Below the pieces are notes generated by a model that was not told the DNA's origin, ran no database searches, and was given only the letters and a program-made list of their open reading frames with translations. Below, one piece after another: positions 6,855 to 14,737 of a DNA stretch of 20,810 nucleotides. Source of the DNA: an uncultured Cocleimonas sp. (GTDB lineage: Bacteria > Pseudomonadota > Gammaproteobacteria > Thiotrichales > Thiotrichaceae); assembly GCA_937974135.1 (NCBI GenBank), contig CALJIH010000119.1:1-20810 (forward strand). The letters are read 5' to 3'. Position 1 is the stretch's first letter; every line of letters starts with the position of its first letter. The position numbers and the translations under genes are program-made.

Positions 6855-7859
6855 ATGAGTGCAGAATCTTCAATAATACAAGCTGATCTACTAAATACAC
6901 ATGCTGCATTTACTAGGGTTAGAGAGCATTTACAAACTAAAATAATTGGTCAAACTTTATTAGTTGATAGACTTCTGATCGCCTTGCTCGCCGATGGTCA
7001 TTTATTAGTTGAAGGAGCGCCTGGTTTAGCAAAAACGACTGCCATTAAAGAATTGTCATCTGTGCTTGAAGGGGATTTCCATCGTTTACAATTTACCCCA
7101 GATTTACTCCCTGGAGATTTAACAGGAAGTGATGTGTATCGTCCTGAAACAGGCGAGTTTGTATTTCAAAAGGGCCCGCTATTTCATAATCTAATTTTAG
7201 CAGATGAGATCAATCGTGCTCCTGCAAAAGTACAATCTGCGTTGTTGGAAGCAATGGGCGAACATCAGATAACAGTTGGCAGTACCACCTATCAATTACC
7301 TCGTCCATTTCTAGTTATGGCAACACAAAACCCAATTGAGCAAGAAGGTACTTACCCACTACCTGAAGCACAATTAGACCGCTTTTTAATGCATGTGTTT
7401 ATTGATTATCCTGACGCTAAAGCTGAGAATCAAATTCTTCAATTAGCGCGAGAGCAGGCAAAAGAGACTTATCAAAAACCCTCTACTGCAATTTTTCAAT
7501 TAAGCAAGCAAGATGTTGAAAGGGCTCAACAAGCCGTGCTTGAAATTCATATGGCAGAACCTGTGCAAGAATATTTAGTGCAGTTGATATTAGCGAGCCG
7601 TAATCCTGCTTCTTACAATTCTGAGCTAGCCCGATGGATCAGCTATGGTGGAAGTCCCCGTGCGACGATTTCATTAGATCGTTGTGCGAGAGCTCATGCA
7701 TGGCTTCATGAGAGAGATTATGTGTCGCCTGAGGATGTACAAGCTGTTGCTTATGAAGTACTTCGTCATCGTTTATTAATATCCTACGAAGCTGAAGCAG
7801 AAGGCATCACAGCTGATAACGTTATCGAAGAGTTAATTAGACAAGTTCCCGTTTCTTAA
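6855..7859 (+). CDS. MoxR-family AAA+ ATPase
   Basis: 334 residues from the ATG at 6855; a TTG at 6831 would add 8 unlikely residues. MoxR ATPases are thought to act as chaperones for partners with von Willebrand A domains. Walker A is GAPGLAKT (residues 54-61), Walker B LILADE (113-118) followed by the MoxR signature INRAPAKVQSALLEAMGE, and sensor 1 is in MATQNPIEQEGTYPLPEAQ. The C-terminal lid has GGSPRATISLDRCARAHA. All ATPase motifs look intact. It is the first gene of the Bat-type operon; the next gene starts 23 bp downstream. The 247-bp spacer upstream from folE2 holds the divergent promoters, with a weak TAATAT at 6803-6808 as a possible -10. No Shine-Dalgarno is visible. Confidence 0.94.
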   Translation: MSAESSIIQADLLNTHAAFTRVREHLQTKIIGQTLLVDRLLIALLADGHLLVEGAPGLAKTTAIKELSSVLEGDFHRLQFTPDLLPGDLTGSDVYRPETGEFVFQKGPLFHNLILADEINRAPAKVQSALLEAMGEHQITVGSTTYQLPRPFLVMATQNPIEQEGTYPLPEAQLDRFLMHVFIDYPDAKAENQILQLAREQAKETYQKPSTAIFQLSKQDVERAQQAVLEIHMAEPVQEYLVQLILASRNPASYNSELARWISYGGSPRATISLDRCARAHAWLHERDYVSPEDVQAVAYEVLRHRLLISYEAEAEGITADNVIEELIRQVPVS

Positions 7860-7882
7860 ACTAAAACTTAGCCAGTGTAACA

Positions 7883-8905
7883 ATGCGTTTTTTTAATCGT
7901 TGGTTTAAAAAAGAACAAGATGATTTAACTACTGAAGTTGTGGTTGATTCATCAACGCACGTCATCACCAAAGAACTTATCGCTCTTCAACAACAAGCAC
8001 ATAAACTCGACATGAGCCGTCGCTCGTATGCACGCTCAACATCCACCGGGACCCATCTTTCACAATTTCGTGGGAGAGGCATGGATTATCAAGAATCACG
8101 AATTTATCAAGCGGGTGATGATATTCGTAATATGGATTGGCGTGTCACTGCGCGCGCAGGTAAGCCACACACCAAACTCTATCAAGAGGAACGTGAGCGA
8201 CCTGTGGTGTTGGTGGTGGACTTTAATCCCGGCATGTTTTTTGGATCAATTAATATGCTTAAATCGGTTTTGGCCGCTAAAGCAGCAACTTTAATTGCTT
8301 GGTCGGTAGCCTCTAGAGGAGATCGCATTGGCGCTTTGATCCTTAATTCATCACACCAAGAATTACCACCTAAAACAGGCAAACGCGGTGTTTTACAACT
8401 TATTCGTGAATTAGTTATTCATGGCGATCCTGAGATTGGGCTTAAGCAAAGAACAGAATCTCATATCAGCATGAATGATGAATTGAAGCGTTTGAGAAGA
8501 TTGGCAAAACCGGGCTCTTTGGTGTTTCTAATCAGTGACTTTTACGATATAGATGAGGAAACAGCATCTCATTTAAGGCAAATTTCAAGACACAATGACA
8601 TTCTGGCTATTCAGATTGTTGATCCTTTAGAGTTAGCGCCTCCACCACCCGAACGATATACAGTGACTGATGGTAAATCTAATGGAGTGCTCAATACTAA
8701 ATCAAGAAAAGGACATGATAAATATCAGAAGTTTTTTAGCCAACACCATCAAAAAATTCAACAATTGATGCGAAAGCAGAATATTCCTTTGTTACAGATT
8801 TCCACAGCAGATGATTTGTTGTTATCACTGCAAAAGCACTTTGGAAACAGTAAACAACGTGCACCAATAAATTCATCTAAAACAAACATTGATGAGGTTG
8901 CATAG
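7883..8905 (+). CDS. DUF58 domain protein, MoxR partner
   Basis: 340 residues. The DUF58 core is clear: GRGMDYQESRIYQAGDDIRNMDW about residues 64-86, then RVTARAGKPHTKLYQEE, leading into a vWA-like strand VVLVVDFNPGM (108-118) and the LVFLISDFYDID segment. The MIDAS aspartate is present but the DxSxS motif is DFNPG, so metal binding may be lost, as in many DUF58 proteins. No membrane segment is seen, so it is probably cytoplasmic or peripheral. It sits between moxR and the DUF4381 gene, the standard order of this operon type. The stop overlaps the next GTG start by 1 bp (TAGTG). Confidence 0.9.
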   Translation: MRFFNRWFKKEQDDLTTEVVVDSSTHVITKELIALQQQAHKLDMSRRSYARSTSTGTHLSQFRGRGMDYQESRIYQAGDDIRNMDWRVTARAGKPHTKLYQEERERPVVLVVDFNPGMFFGSINMLKSVLAAKAATLIAWSVASRGDRIGALILNSSHQELPPKTGKRGVLQLIRELVIHGDPEIGLKQRTESHISMNDELKRLRRLAKPGSLVFLISDFYDIDEETASHLRQISRHNDILAIQIVDPLELAPPPPERYTVTDGKSNGVLNTKSRKGHDKYQKFFSQHHQKIQQLMRKQNIPLLQISTADDLLLSLQKHFGNSKQRAPINSSKTNIDEVA

Positions 8906-9456
8906 TGAATCCTCAGCAATCGCTTCAACTTCACGATATTCACTTACCTGGTGATCCTAGTATTTGGCCATTAGCTATTGGTTGGTGGCTATTAATTGCT
9001 ATCGCTCTGCTACTTTTAGTTTATCTGTTTATCAAAATCAGAAGACATTTATATATAAAAAAATATAAGAAAATGCTACGTAATGAATATGCAGCATTAG
9101 AGAAGAAGCTCAAAGAATCGCCAGATAAAAACCACATTGCTGAAGCAAATGTTTTATTACGCCGATTCGCTTTGGCCTATTACCCTGATCAGAATACTGC
9201 CAGTTTAACGGGTAGTGATTGGTTAAGTTTTTTGGACACCACAGGAAATACGCAAGATTTTAGCCGAGGAGCTGGGCGTATCTTAATTGATGCACCTTAT
9301 CGAGCAGGAGATCTTGAAAATTATAATGAAGATGAATTCATCCCACTCATCCATAGCTGGGTAAACCAAACTATCCGTACTAGGGTAAATAATCGACTTG
9401 TTGATTTTAAACAACCAAACCATAAGCTCGCTAAAAAAGTGGGGGGGTGTCTTTGA
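8905..9456 (+). CDS. DUF4381 membrane protein
   Basis: 183 residues. The start LHDIHLPGDPSIWPLAIGWW is the hallmark of the DUF4381 family, followed by one membrane helix (about residues 24-44) and a basic cytoplasmic domain with RRFALAYYPDQ and a TGSDWLSFLD motif. The family is always found between DUF58 and vWA genes in MoxR/Bat operons; its precise job is unknown. The GTG start overlaps the DUF58 stop. The last codons (KKVGGCL) come from repeat copy 6, so the C-terminus is not native family sequence. The gene overlaps the likely start of batA. Confidence 0.9.
   Translation: MNPQQSLQLHDIHLPGDPSIWPLAIGWWLLIAIALLLLVYLFIKIRRHLYIKKYKKMLRNEYAALEKKLKESPDKNHIAEANVLLRRFALAYYPDQNTASLTGSDWLSFLDTTGNTQDFSRGAGRILIDAPYRAGDLENYNEDEFIPLIHSWVNQTIRTRVNNRLVDFKQPNHKLAKKVGGCL
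9434..9454 (+). repeat. G-rich dispersed repeat, copy 6 (gene junction)
   Basis: AAAAAGTGGGGGGGTGTCTTT with seven G's. It spans the last codons of DUF4381 and the start of batA. It is the only copy inside an intact operon. The G7 tract (9441-9447) can pair with the CCUCC of 16S rRNA with one G-U pair, 5 nt before a TTG at 9453. Confidence 0.85.
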
Positions 9457-10508
9457 TAGCCTCAATAAACACATTTTTTAGTAGTTATTTCAATAATCTA
9501 GAGTTTGCGACACCTTGGGTGTTTTGGTTGTTGCCATTACCAATTTTAATTTGGTGGTTATACCCTCAAGCACCTGTAAATAGTAGTGCTTCATTGCGAG
9601 TGCCTTTCTTTCAAAGCTTAAACCCAAAGATGACACAAAATAAGCAAACTCCTTCATGGACCAGAATTATGCTGGCCGTGTTAGCTTGGGTTTTGTTAGT
9701 TTCAGCAGCAGCACGGCCTCAATTTATAGGAGATACAGTACGCCAAGCAATTAGCGGTCGTAGTTTGATGATGGCAGTGGATATTTCAGGCTCCATGGAT
9801 GAGCAAGACATGATTGTTTCAGGTCGGCGAATGTCACGTCTCAATGCAGTAAAAATTGTAGCCGGTGACTTTATTGAGAAGAGAGAAGGAGATCACATCG
9901 GTCTAATTTTATTTGGCAGTCAAGCTTATCTTCAAGCGCCACTGACATTTGATCGTAAAACAGTCGTAACGTTATTGGAAGAATCATTCATTAGTCTCGC
10001 TGGTAGAGCAACCGCTATCGGTGATGCTATCGGCTTGGCGGTCAAGCGTTTACGTGAAGAAGATGAAAAAAATCGAGTATTGATTCTACTTACTGATGGT
10101 TCTAATTCAGCAGGTAATGTAGAGCCTTTAAAAGCAGCAGATTTAGCAGCACAGGAGAAAGTAAAAATTTATACCATAGGTGTTGGTTCGCCAAGAAGCC
10201 GTGATCTTGACGAAACAACCTTAGATGCTATAGCCAGTAAGACTAATGGTCGCTATTTTCGTGCAAATAATGTCAAAGATTTATTACAAATTTATAAACT
10301 TCTCGACCAAATAGAACCTGTTTCGCAAGATGAATTAAGTTATCGACCTATTCAAGAGTTATTCTATTATCCCTTGTCTTTAGCCTTATTACTTAGTGCG
10401 CTTATTGCACTTTTCAGAAATAGTCTTGTTAAACGTTTCTTACCCTTCATAGAAAAACAACGATCTAGTGAAACATCCAAGGTCGATAGAAGTAAGGAGG
10501 CGTTTTAA
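9447..10508 (+). CDS. batA: BatA-type von Willebrand A membrane protein
   Basis: 353 residues from GTG 9447; the TTG at 9453 is an equally good or better start because the G-tract lies 5 nt before it. Family sequence begins about residue 18 (LEFATPWVFWLLPLPILIWW), a membrane helix, followed by a second helix at about 72-88. The vWA domain has an intact MIDAS motif DISGS (112-116), the Thr region at APLTFD, and LILLTDGSNSAGN. A third helix is near the C-terminus (YYPLSLALLLSALIALF), giving the BatA layout with the vWA domain in the periplasm. The gene stops at 10508, overlapping the next ATG by 1 bp (TAATG), with a strong GGAGG before it. Confidence 0.9.
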   Translation: MSLIASINTFFSSYFNNLEFATPWVFWLLPLPILIWWLYPQAPVNSSASLRVPFFQSLNPKMTQNKQTPSWTRIMLAVLAWVLLVSAAARPQFIGDTVRQAISGRSLMMAVDISGSMDEQDMIVSGRRMSRLNAVKIVAGDFIEKREGDHIGLILFGSQAYLQAPLTFDRKTVVTLLEESFISLAGRATAIGDAIGLAVKRLREEDEKNRVLILLTDGSNSAGNVEPLKAADLAAQEKVKIYTIGVGSPRSRDLDETTLDAIASKTNGRYFRANNVKDLLQIYKLLDQIEPVSQDELSYRPIQELFYYPLSLALLLSALIALFRNSLVKRFLPFIEKQRSSETSKVDRSKEAF

Positions 10509-12433
10509 TGTTAGAACAATTCCATTTTCTAGAACCACTTTGGTTTTTAACGTTAATTCCTCTAATTTTTATTCTTTGGTGTACGTTTCAAGAAAACACT
10601 GACTCAAAAGCATGGGAGAAAGTTATAGATGCAAAACTATTACCGCTGCTAATTCAAGGTGAGGATAAAAACAGCAATCTCTTTCCTAAATTCTTGTTAG
10701 CAATTGCTTGGATTATAAGCGTTATCGCTCTAGCCGACCCAGTCTGGGAAAAGGTCGCCAGACCTATTTTTCAAACAAATGCCGCACGAGTGTTAGTGTT
10801 AGATTTATCCAATTCTATGTTAATTGATGACCTTAAACCTAATCGCTTAGCCAGAGCTCGTTTCAAAATTGAAGATATTCTTTCGCGTGAAGAAGAGGGT
10901 CAAACAGGGTTAGTGTTATTCGCGGGAGAAGCATTTACTGCAGCACCATTAACCAGAGATACAGAGACCATTCGGTCAATGTTGAAAGTTTTGAATCCGC
11001 AGATCATGCCCGCACAAGGTAGTCGAGCTGATTTAGGTTTAGCGAAGGCATACGAATTGCTAAAACAAGCTGGAATAACTAGTGGCCAAGTATTATTGAT
11101 TGCAGATGGTATCAGTCAGCAATCATTTGGAACGGATATTGCAAAACAATTACGTAAAGCAGGTCATACAGTTTCTGTTATGGCAGTCGGTACAGAAGCT
11201 GGGGGAAAACTCAATTTTCGTAATAAAACCAGTGTAACAGTTAAATTAGATGCAGACTCTTTAACTGAAATCGCCAAAAGTGGTGGTGGTAATTATAGTT
11301 TGATTACAACCAATAACAGCGATTTAAAAACTCTGCTTAGCCCAATTTCTAATAGCAATACATTGGATAATCTAAAGACTAAAAACAACGAAGATCTACA
11401 AAATAGGGAGTGGAAATCTACTGGACCTTTTTTAATATTATTGTTATTACCTCTTGCTGCATTGGCATTTCGACGTGGTTGGTTATTACAAGTAATTGTA
11501 ACTTTTGGAATCTTTGGGATAGTTTCTCACCCGCAGAAAGTAATCGCAGCCGAAGATAACTCACAGAGTAATGTTCAAAATATATTGGATGCTCTTACAA
11601 AAAATAACGCTCAACGAGTAGATACTGCTTTTAAGGATAAAAATTATGAAAAAGTGCTTGAGTTATCTGATGACCCAATTAGCGTAGGTAGTGCAGAGTA
11701 TAAATTAGAAAAGTACGATGATGCTTTAAAAACCTTTAAACAAGCACAGGGTGCCAATGCTCGTTATAACGAAGGCAATACCTTTGTAAAACTACAAAAG
11801 TACCGAGAAGCCATCACAGCTTATGATGAGGCTCTAAAACTTGATCCTGATATGCAAGATGCTTTAGATAATAAAAAAATGATCCAAGATTTACTGAAGA
11901 AGCAACAGAAATCTGATAAGAATAATCAATCTTCAAATGAGAACCAACAAGGCAATTCAGATTCTCAAAATAGCGAACAAGATCAACAAAGCAGCGGCTC
12001 TGAACAGGGGCAAGATAAGCAAAACAGCTCACAATCCGCTAATAATGATGAAAAGCAAGATGAGCAAAAACAAAATGAAGATCAAAACCAATTCTCTGAT
12101 GCCAATAAGGACATAGATAAAAACAAAAAAGAAGCAGAACAAGAGCAGGTAGAATCTTCTGCTGGACAATCAGACGCTGAACAGGAAGAGTTAGAAAAAC
12201 AACAAGCTTTATCTGATCAGGAAAACAGCGAAGAACCTATTGATTCTGATAAGCAACAACAACTCTCGAAAGAACAACAGCTTGCGGAAGAGCTCAGTAA
12301 AGAAGAAAAAATGGCAGCAGAACAATGGCTAAGAAGAATACCTGATGATCCAGGTGGATTGCTAAGACGAAAATTTAGACATCAATATAATCAAACAAGA
12401 AGAAATCGTAGCTCTACGGAGCAACCATGGTAA
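10508..12433 (+). CDS. BatB-BatC fusion: vWA domain plus TPR and low-complexity tail
   Basis: 641 residues, against about 330 for BatB alone. Residues 1-340 are BatB: two N-terminal membrane helices (11-26, 62-76), a vWA domain with MIDAS motif DLSNS (99-103) and LLIADGISQQS, and a C-terminal helix (about 307-340). The rest is BatC: TPR repeats about 385-460 (YDDALKTFKQA, YREAITAYDEALKLDPD), then about 120 residues made almost wholly of Q, S, N, E, D and K, and a conserved tail EKMAAEQWLRRIPDDPGGLLRRKFRHQY. The order after the membrane segment fits a large periplasmic or cytoplasmic arm; topology is uncertain. The GGAGG before the ATG is the best Shine-Dalgarno in the operon. The stop overlaps batD. 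Confidence 0.9.
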   Translation: MLEQFHFLEPLWFLTLIPLIFILWCTFQENTDSKAWEKVIDAKLLPLLIQGEDKNSNLFPKFLLAIAWIISVIALADPVWEKVARPIFQTNAARVLVLDLSNSMLIDDLKPNRLARARFKIEDILSREEEGQTGLVLFAGEAFTAAPLTRDTETIRSMLKVLNPQIMPAQGSRADLGLAKAYELLKQAGITSGQVLLIADGISQQSFGTDIAKQLRKAGHTVSVMAVGTEAGGKLNFRNKTSVTVKLDADSLTEIAKSGGGNYSLITTNNSDLKTLLSPISNSNTLDNLKTKNNEDLQNREWKSTGPFLILLLLPLAALAFRRGWLLQVIVTFGIFGIVSHPQKVIAAEDNSQSNVQNILDALTKNNAQRVDTAFKDKNYEKVLELSDDPISVGSAEYKLEKYDDALKTFKQAQGANARYNEGNTFVKLQKYREAITAYDEALKLDPDMQDALDNKKMIQDLLKKQQKSDKNNQSSNENQQGNSDSQNSEQDQQSSGSEQGQDKQNSSQSANNDEKQDEQKQNEDQNQFSDANKDIDKNKKEAEQEQVESSAGQSDAEQEELEKQQALSDQENSEEPIDSDKQQQLSKEQQLAEELSKEEKMAAEQWLRRIPDDPGGLLRRKFRHQYNQTRRNRSSTEQPW

Positions 12434-14265
12434 TGAAAATATTTAAGCTTACATTTCTGATAAAATTCTTTTTATCAAATCTGATTTTTTCAATCGTGAT
12501 TTTAACTAATCCTGTATTTGCAGAAGTAAAAGCCTCTACGAGCCAAATATCATACTATCAAGGCGATCCGATTAGCCTAAAAATTGAATCAAATATTAGT
12601 CAAAAGGCTGAACCTGATTTGTCTGTTTTACAACGGGACTTTGACGTAAAAGGTACAAGTGCTAATTCTCAAGTAAGTATTATTAATGGCAACAGAAGCT
12701 ATAAAAAAATATGGAATATTGAGCTGCAAGCGAAAGCTAGTGGAAAATTAATTATTCCTGAAATTAGTGTCGGCAAAGATAAAACAGAGAAAATAGAAAT
12801 TAGTATTAATGAGTTACCTCCAGAAATTGCTGCTGAAACAAAAAAACATATTTTCATAGAAGCCGCAGTAGAAATAGACAACGATGAAATATATGTTCAA
12901 CAACAAATCCCTTACACCGTTAAGTTCTTTTATGACGCAGCAATGCAAACGGGTGAAGTTATACTACCAACGATTGAAAATGCTAATTTACGTATCGTTG
13001 GTGATGAAAAGAAATACCAAGTTGTTAGAGCAGGGACGAAATACGTCGTGGTAGAAAGACGTTATGTAATATCGCCTGAAAAAAGTGGAAAATTAATAAT
13101 TCCTCCCACTATTGTTCAAGGGCGAATGGCGATTACTGATGGTGATTCTGCGCAACTTCGTAAACGCATGAACGAAGTGGATATGTTGAATGAATTGTTT
13201 TTTGATTTGAATAATCAATCTACGTTTAGCAATCCTTTTGACCCATTTTTTTCACGTCGATCGATTGGGCCTACTCGACCTTACAAAGCAAGTAGTGAAT
13301 CTATAGAGGTAAACGTATTGCCAGTATCTAAGACATTTACTGGTTCTGCTTGGTTGCCGGCAGAAGAAGTAAAAATGCAAGATAGCTGGGCTACTAGTCC
13401 ACCTGATTTAAAAGTCGGCGAGCCCGTTTCTCGAACGATTATTATGCAAGTAAAAGGCTTAGCCAGCTCACAAATACCTGAGATATTTATTCCGAAACCA
13501 ACAGGAATGAAGATATATCCTGAGCAGGCGAAAGGTGAAACACCTAATGACGGAAATACAATTTATGGCATTCAGCGAGTCAATATTACTTATATTCCTG
13601 ATAAATCAGGCCCAGTGATTATCCCTGAAATAACGGTTGACTGGTGGGATGTTAAAAATAAGGAACAGCAAACCTATATGCTGCCAGAATGGAATCTCAA
13701 CGTAGCAGCAGGTGAAACTACAATTACTGAAATGAATACTGAGCCTGAAGTAATGGATGATGTTAATCCTGAAGCAGAGGTTAGTATGGAAGAAGTATTT
13801 ATTGCTGCTCCTAGTTATTGGGGGTGGGAGGTACTCGCAGCATTAATTCTGGGTATTTTAATTTTACTAAGTTCTTTAATGTTTCTGTTAGGTAAACGTT
13901 ATAAGAAGTCCCCAAAGCAACTAATGAAAAAGAAAATACAACGAGAATTAATCGATGAGCGAGCTTTGTATTCATCACTATTACAGGCTTGTGAAGCAAA
14001 CAAAAATAAAGAGGCCGCAGAGCTATTGATACAATATATGGGAATAAAATTTCCAGAACAAAAAATTCAGAACTTAGGTTTCCTAGCTAAGAAATTAGCT
14101 ACTGGAAGTAAAGTGATCACTGAGTTAAATGAGAGTTTATACGCGTCAGACACAAGTGCCTGGAGCGGTAAGAATTTGCATGAACTAATCGGACATGGAT
14201 TGCAATTAAAACAAGCAAATAAGCCAACACAGGACTTTGTCTTAGCTCCGTTATATCCTAATTGA
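12427..14265 (+). CDS. batD: BatD-type membrane protein
   Basis: 612 residues. A signal peptide spans residues 1-32 with likely cleavage after VFA. A large extracytoplasmic region of beta-sandwich repeats follows (SQISYYQGDPISLKIE..., PYTVKFFYDAA..., GEPVSRTIIMQVKGLASSQIPEI), as in BatD proteins. One membrane helix (about 464-490, WGWEVLAALILGILILLSSLMFLL) precedes a roughly 120-residue cytoplasmic tail. The ATG at 12427 has GGAG 5 nt upstream and overlaps the fusion gene's stop by 7 bp; an alternative ATG is 12433. BatD completes the moxR-Bat set, known from Bacteroides aerotolerance work but common in Proteobacteria, where its role is not settled. No obvious terminator follows. Confidence 0.9.
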   Translation: MVMKIFKLTFLIKFFLSNLIFSIVILTNPVFAEVKASTSQISYYQGDPISLKIESNISQKAEPDLSVLQRDFDVKGTSANSQVSIINGNRSYKKIWNIELQAKASGKLIIPEISVGKDKTEKIEISINELPPEIAAETKKHIFIEAAVEIDNDEIYVQQQIPYTVKFFYDAAMQTGEVILPTIENANLRIVGDEKKYQVVRAGTKYVVVERRYVISPEKSGKLIIPPTIVQGRMAITDGDSAQLRKRMNEVDMLNELFFDLNNQSTFSNPFDPFFSRRSIGPTRPYKASSESIEVNVLPVSKTFTGSAWLPAEEVKMQDSWATSPPDLKVGEPVSRTIIMQVKGLASSQIPEIFIPKPTGMKIYPEQAKGETPNDGNTIYGIQRVNITYIPDKSGPVIIPEITVDWWDVKNKEQQTYMLPEWNLNVAAGETTITEMNTEPEVMDDVNPEAEVSMEEVFIAAPSYWGWEVLAALILGILILLSSLMFLLGKRYKKSPKQLMKKKIQRELIDERALYSSLLQACEANKNKEAAELLIQYMGIKFPEQKIQNLGFLAKKLATGSKVITELNESLYASDTSAWSGKNLHELIGHGLQLKQANKPTQDFVLAPLYPN

Positions 14266-14474
14266 TTGGCTATAGCTGAATAAAATAATCTTCAGAATAC
14301 TTTATCTTTTATTTCAAAAATAAGGTACAAAAATCTTCATCTGATAAAAATTACCGTTAATTCTACCGTTTATTGTAAATATCAGAATAAAACACCCTTA
14401 AGTCTGCAATCTTTTATAACATACAAAGTATTACCTTATTCTAGTGGTTAATTTTTAATCATTAGGACAGTGAT

Positions 14475-14735
14475 ATGTCATTAAAATTATTGAACAGTTT
14501 TTTTCTAGGCATGATTTTGTTGTTTTCTATATTAATTTCTAACAGCGTATTTGCCTGTGATAATAAGAGTTGTGAAGCAGCTTATTTAGCGGCTACAAAA
14601 CAAGTGATAGCTAATCATGTTCGTCGTGCAAAAGCTTTAAAAGTTGAGCGTCATGCACATTCTATGAACAGAGAAAGACGTGCATATGCGGAATATATGC
14701 ATAAATACTTTGTCTCCATTAGAAGTTCTATATAG
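14475..14735 (+). CDS. Small exported protein, unknown function
   Basis: 86 residues. A clear signal peptide (hydrophobic core about 8-22, LGMILLFSILISNSVFA) ends after A27, leaving a mature chain of 59 residues with two cysteines (C28, C33) close enough to form a disulfide, and a basic, His- and Arg-rich helical tail (VRRAKALKVERHAHSMNRERRAYAEYM). The AC junction is preceded by Phe at -2, so a lipoprotein is less likely than plain export. AGGA lies upstream of the ATG. I do not recognise the family. It lies 209 bp beyond batD with its own spacer, converging on pyrC' with only 2 bp between the stop codons. The signal peptide and good start make it real coding sequence. Confidence 0.7.
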   Translation: MSLKLLNSFFLGMILLFSILISNSVFACDNKSCEAAYLAATKQVIANHVRRAKALKVERHAHSMNRERRAYAEYMHKYFVSIRSSI

Positions 14736-14737
14736 GT

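Noticed and set aside
13818..13834. G-rich stretch GGGGGTGGGAGG in batD.
   Set aside because: Lies in coding sequence for the WGWEV start of the membrane helix and lacks the A/T flanks and GTRG head of the repeat.
14266..14474. Possible terminator or promoter in the spacer after batD.
   Set aside because: AT-rich with short direct repeats (TACCGTTAATTC / TACCGTTTA type) but no stem with a T-run and no convincing -35/-10 pair.
14475..14735. Lipoprotein assignment for the small exported protein because of a Cys at the cleavage site.
   Set aside because: The residues before the Cys are V-F-A; Phe at -2 does not fit the usual lipobox, so ordinary signal peptidase cleavage is more likely.
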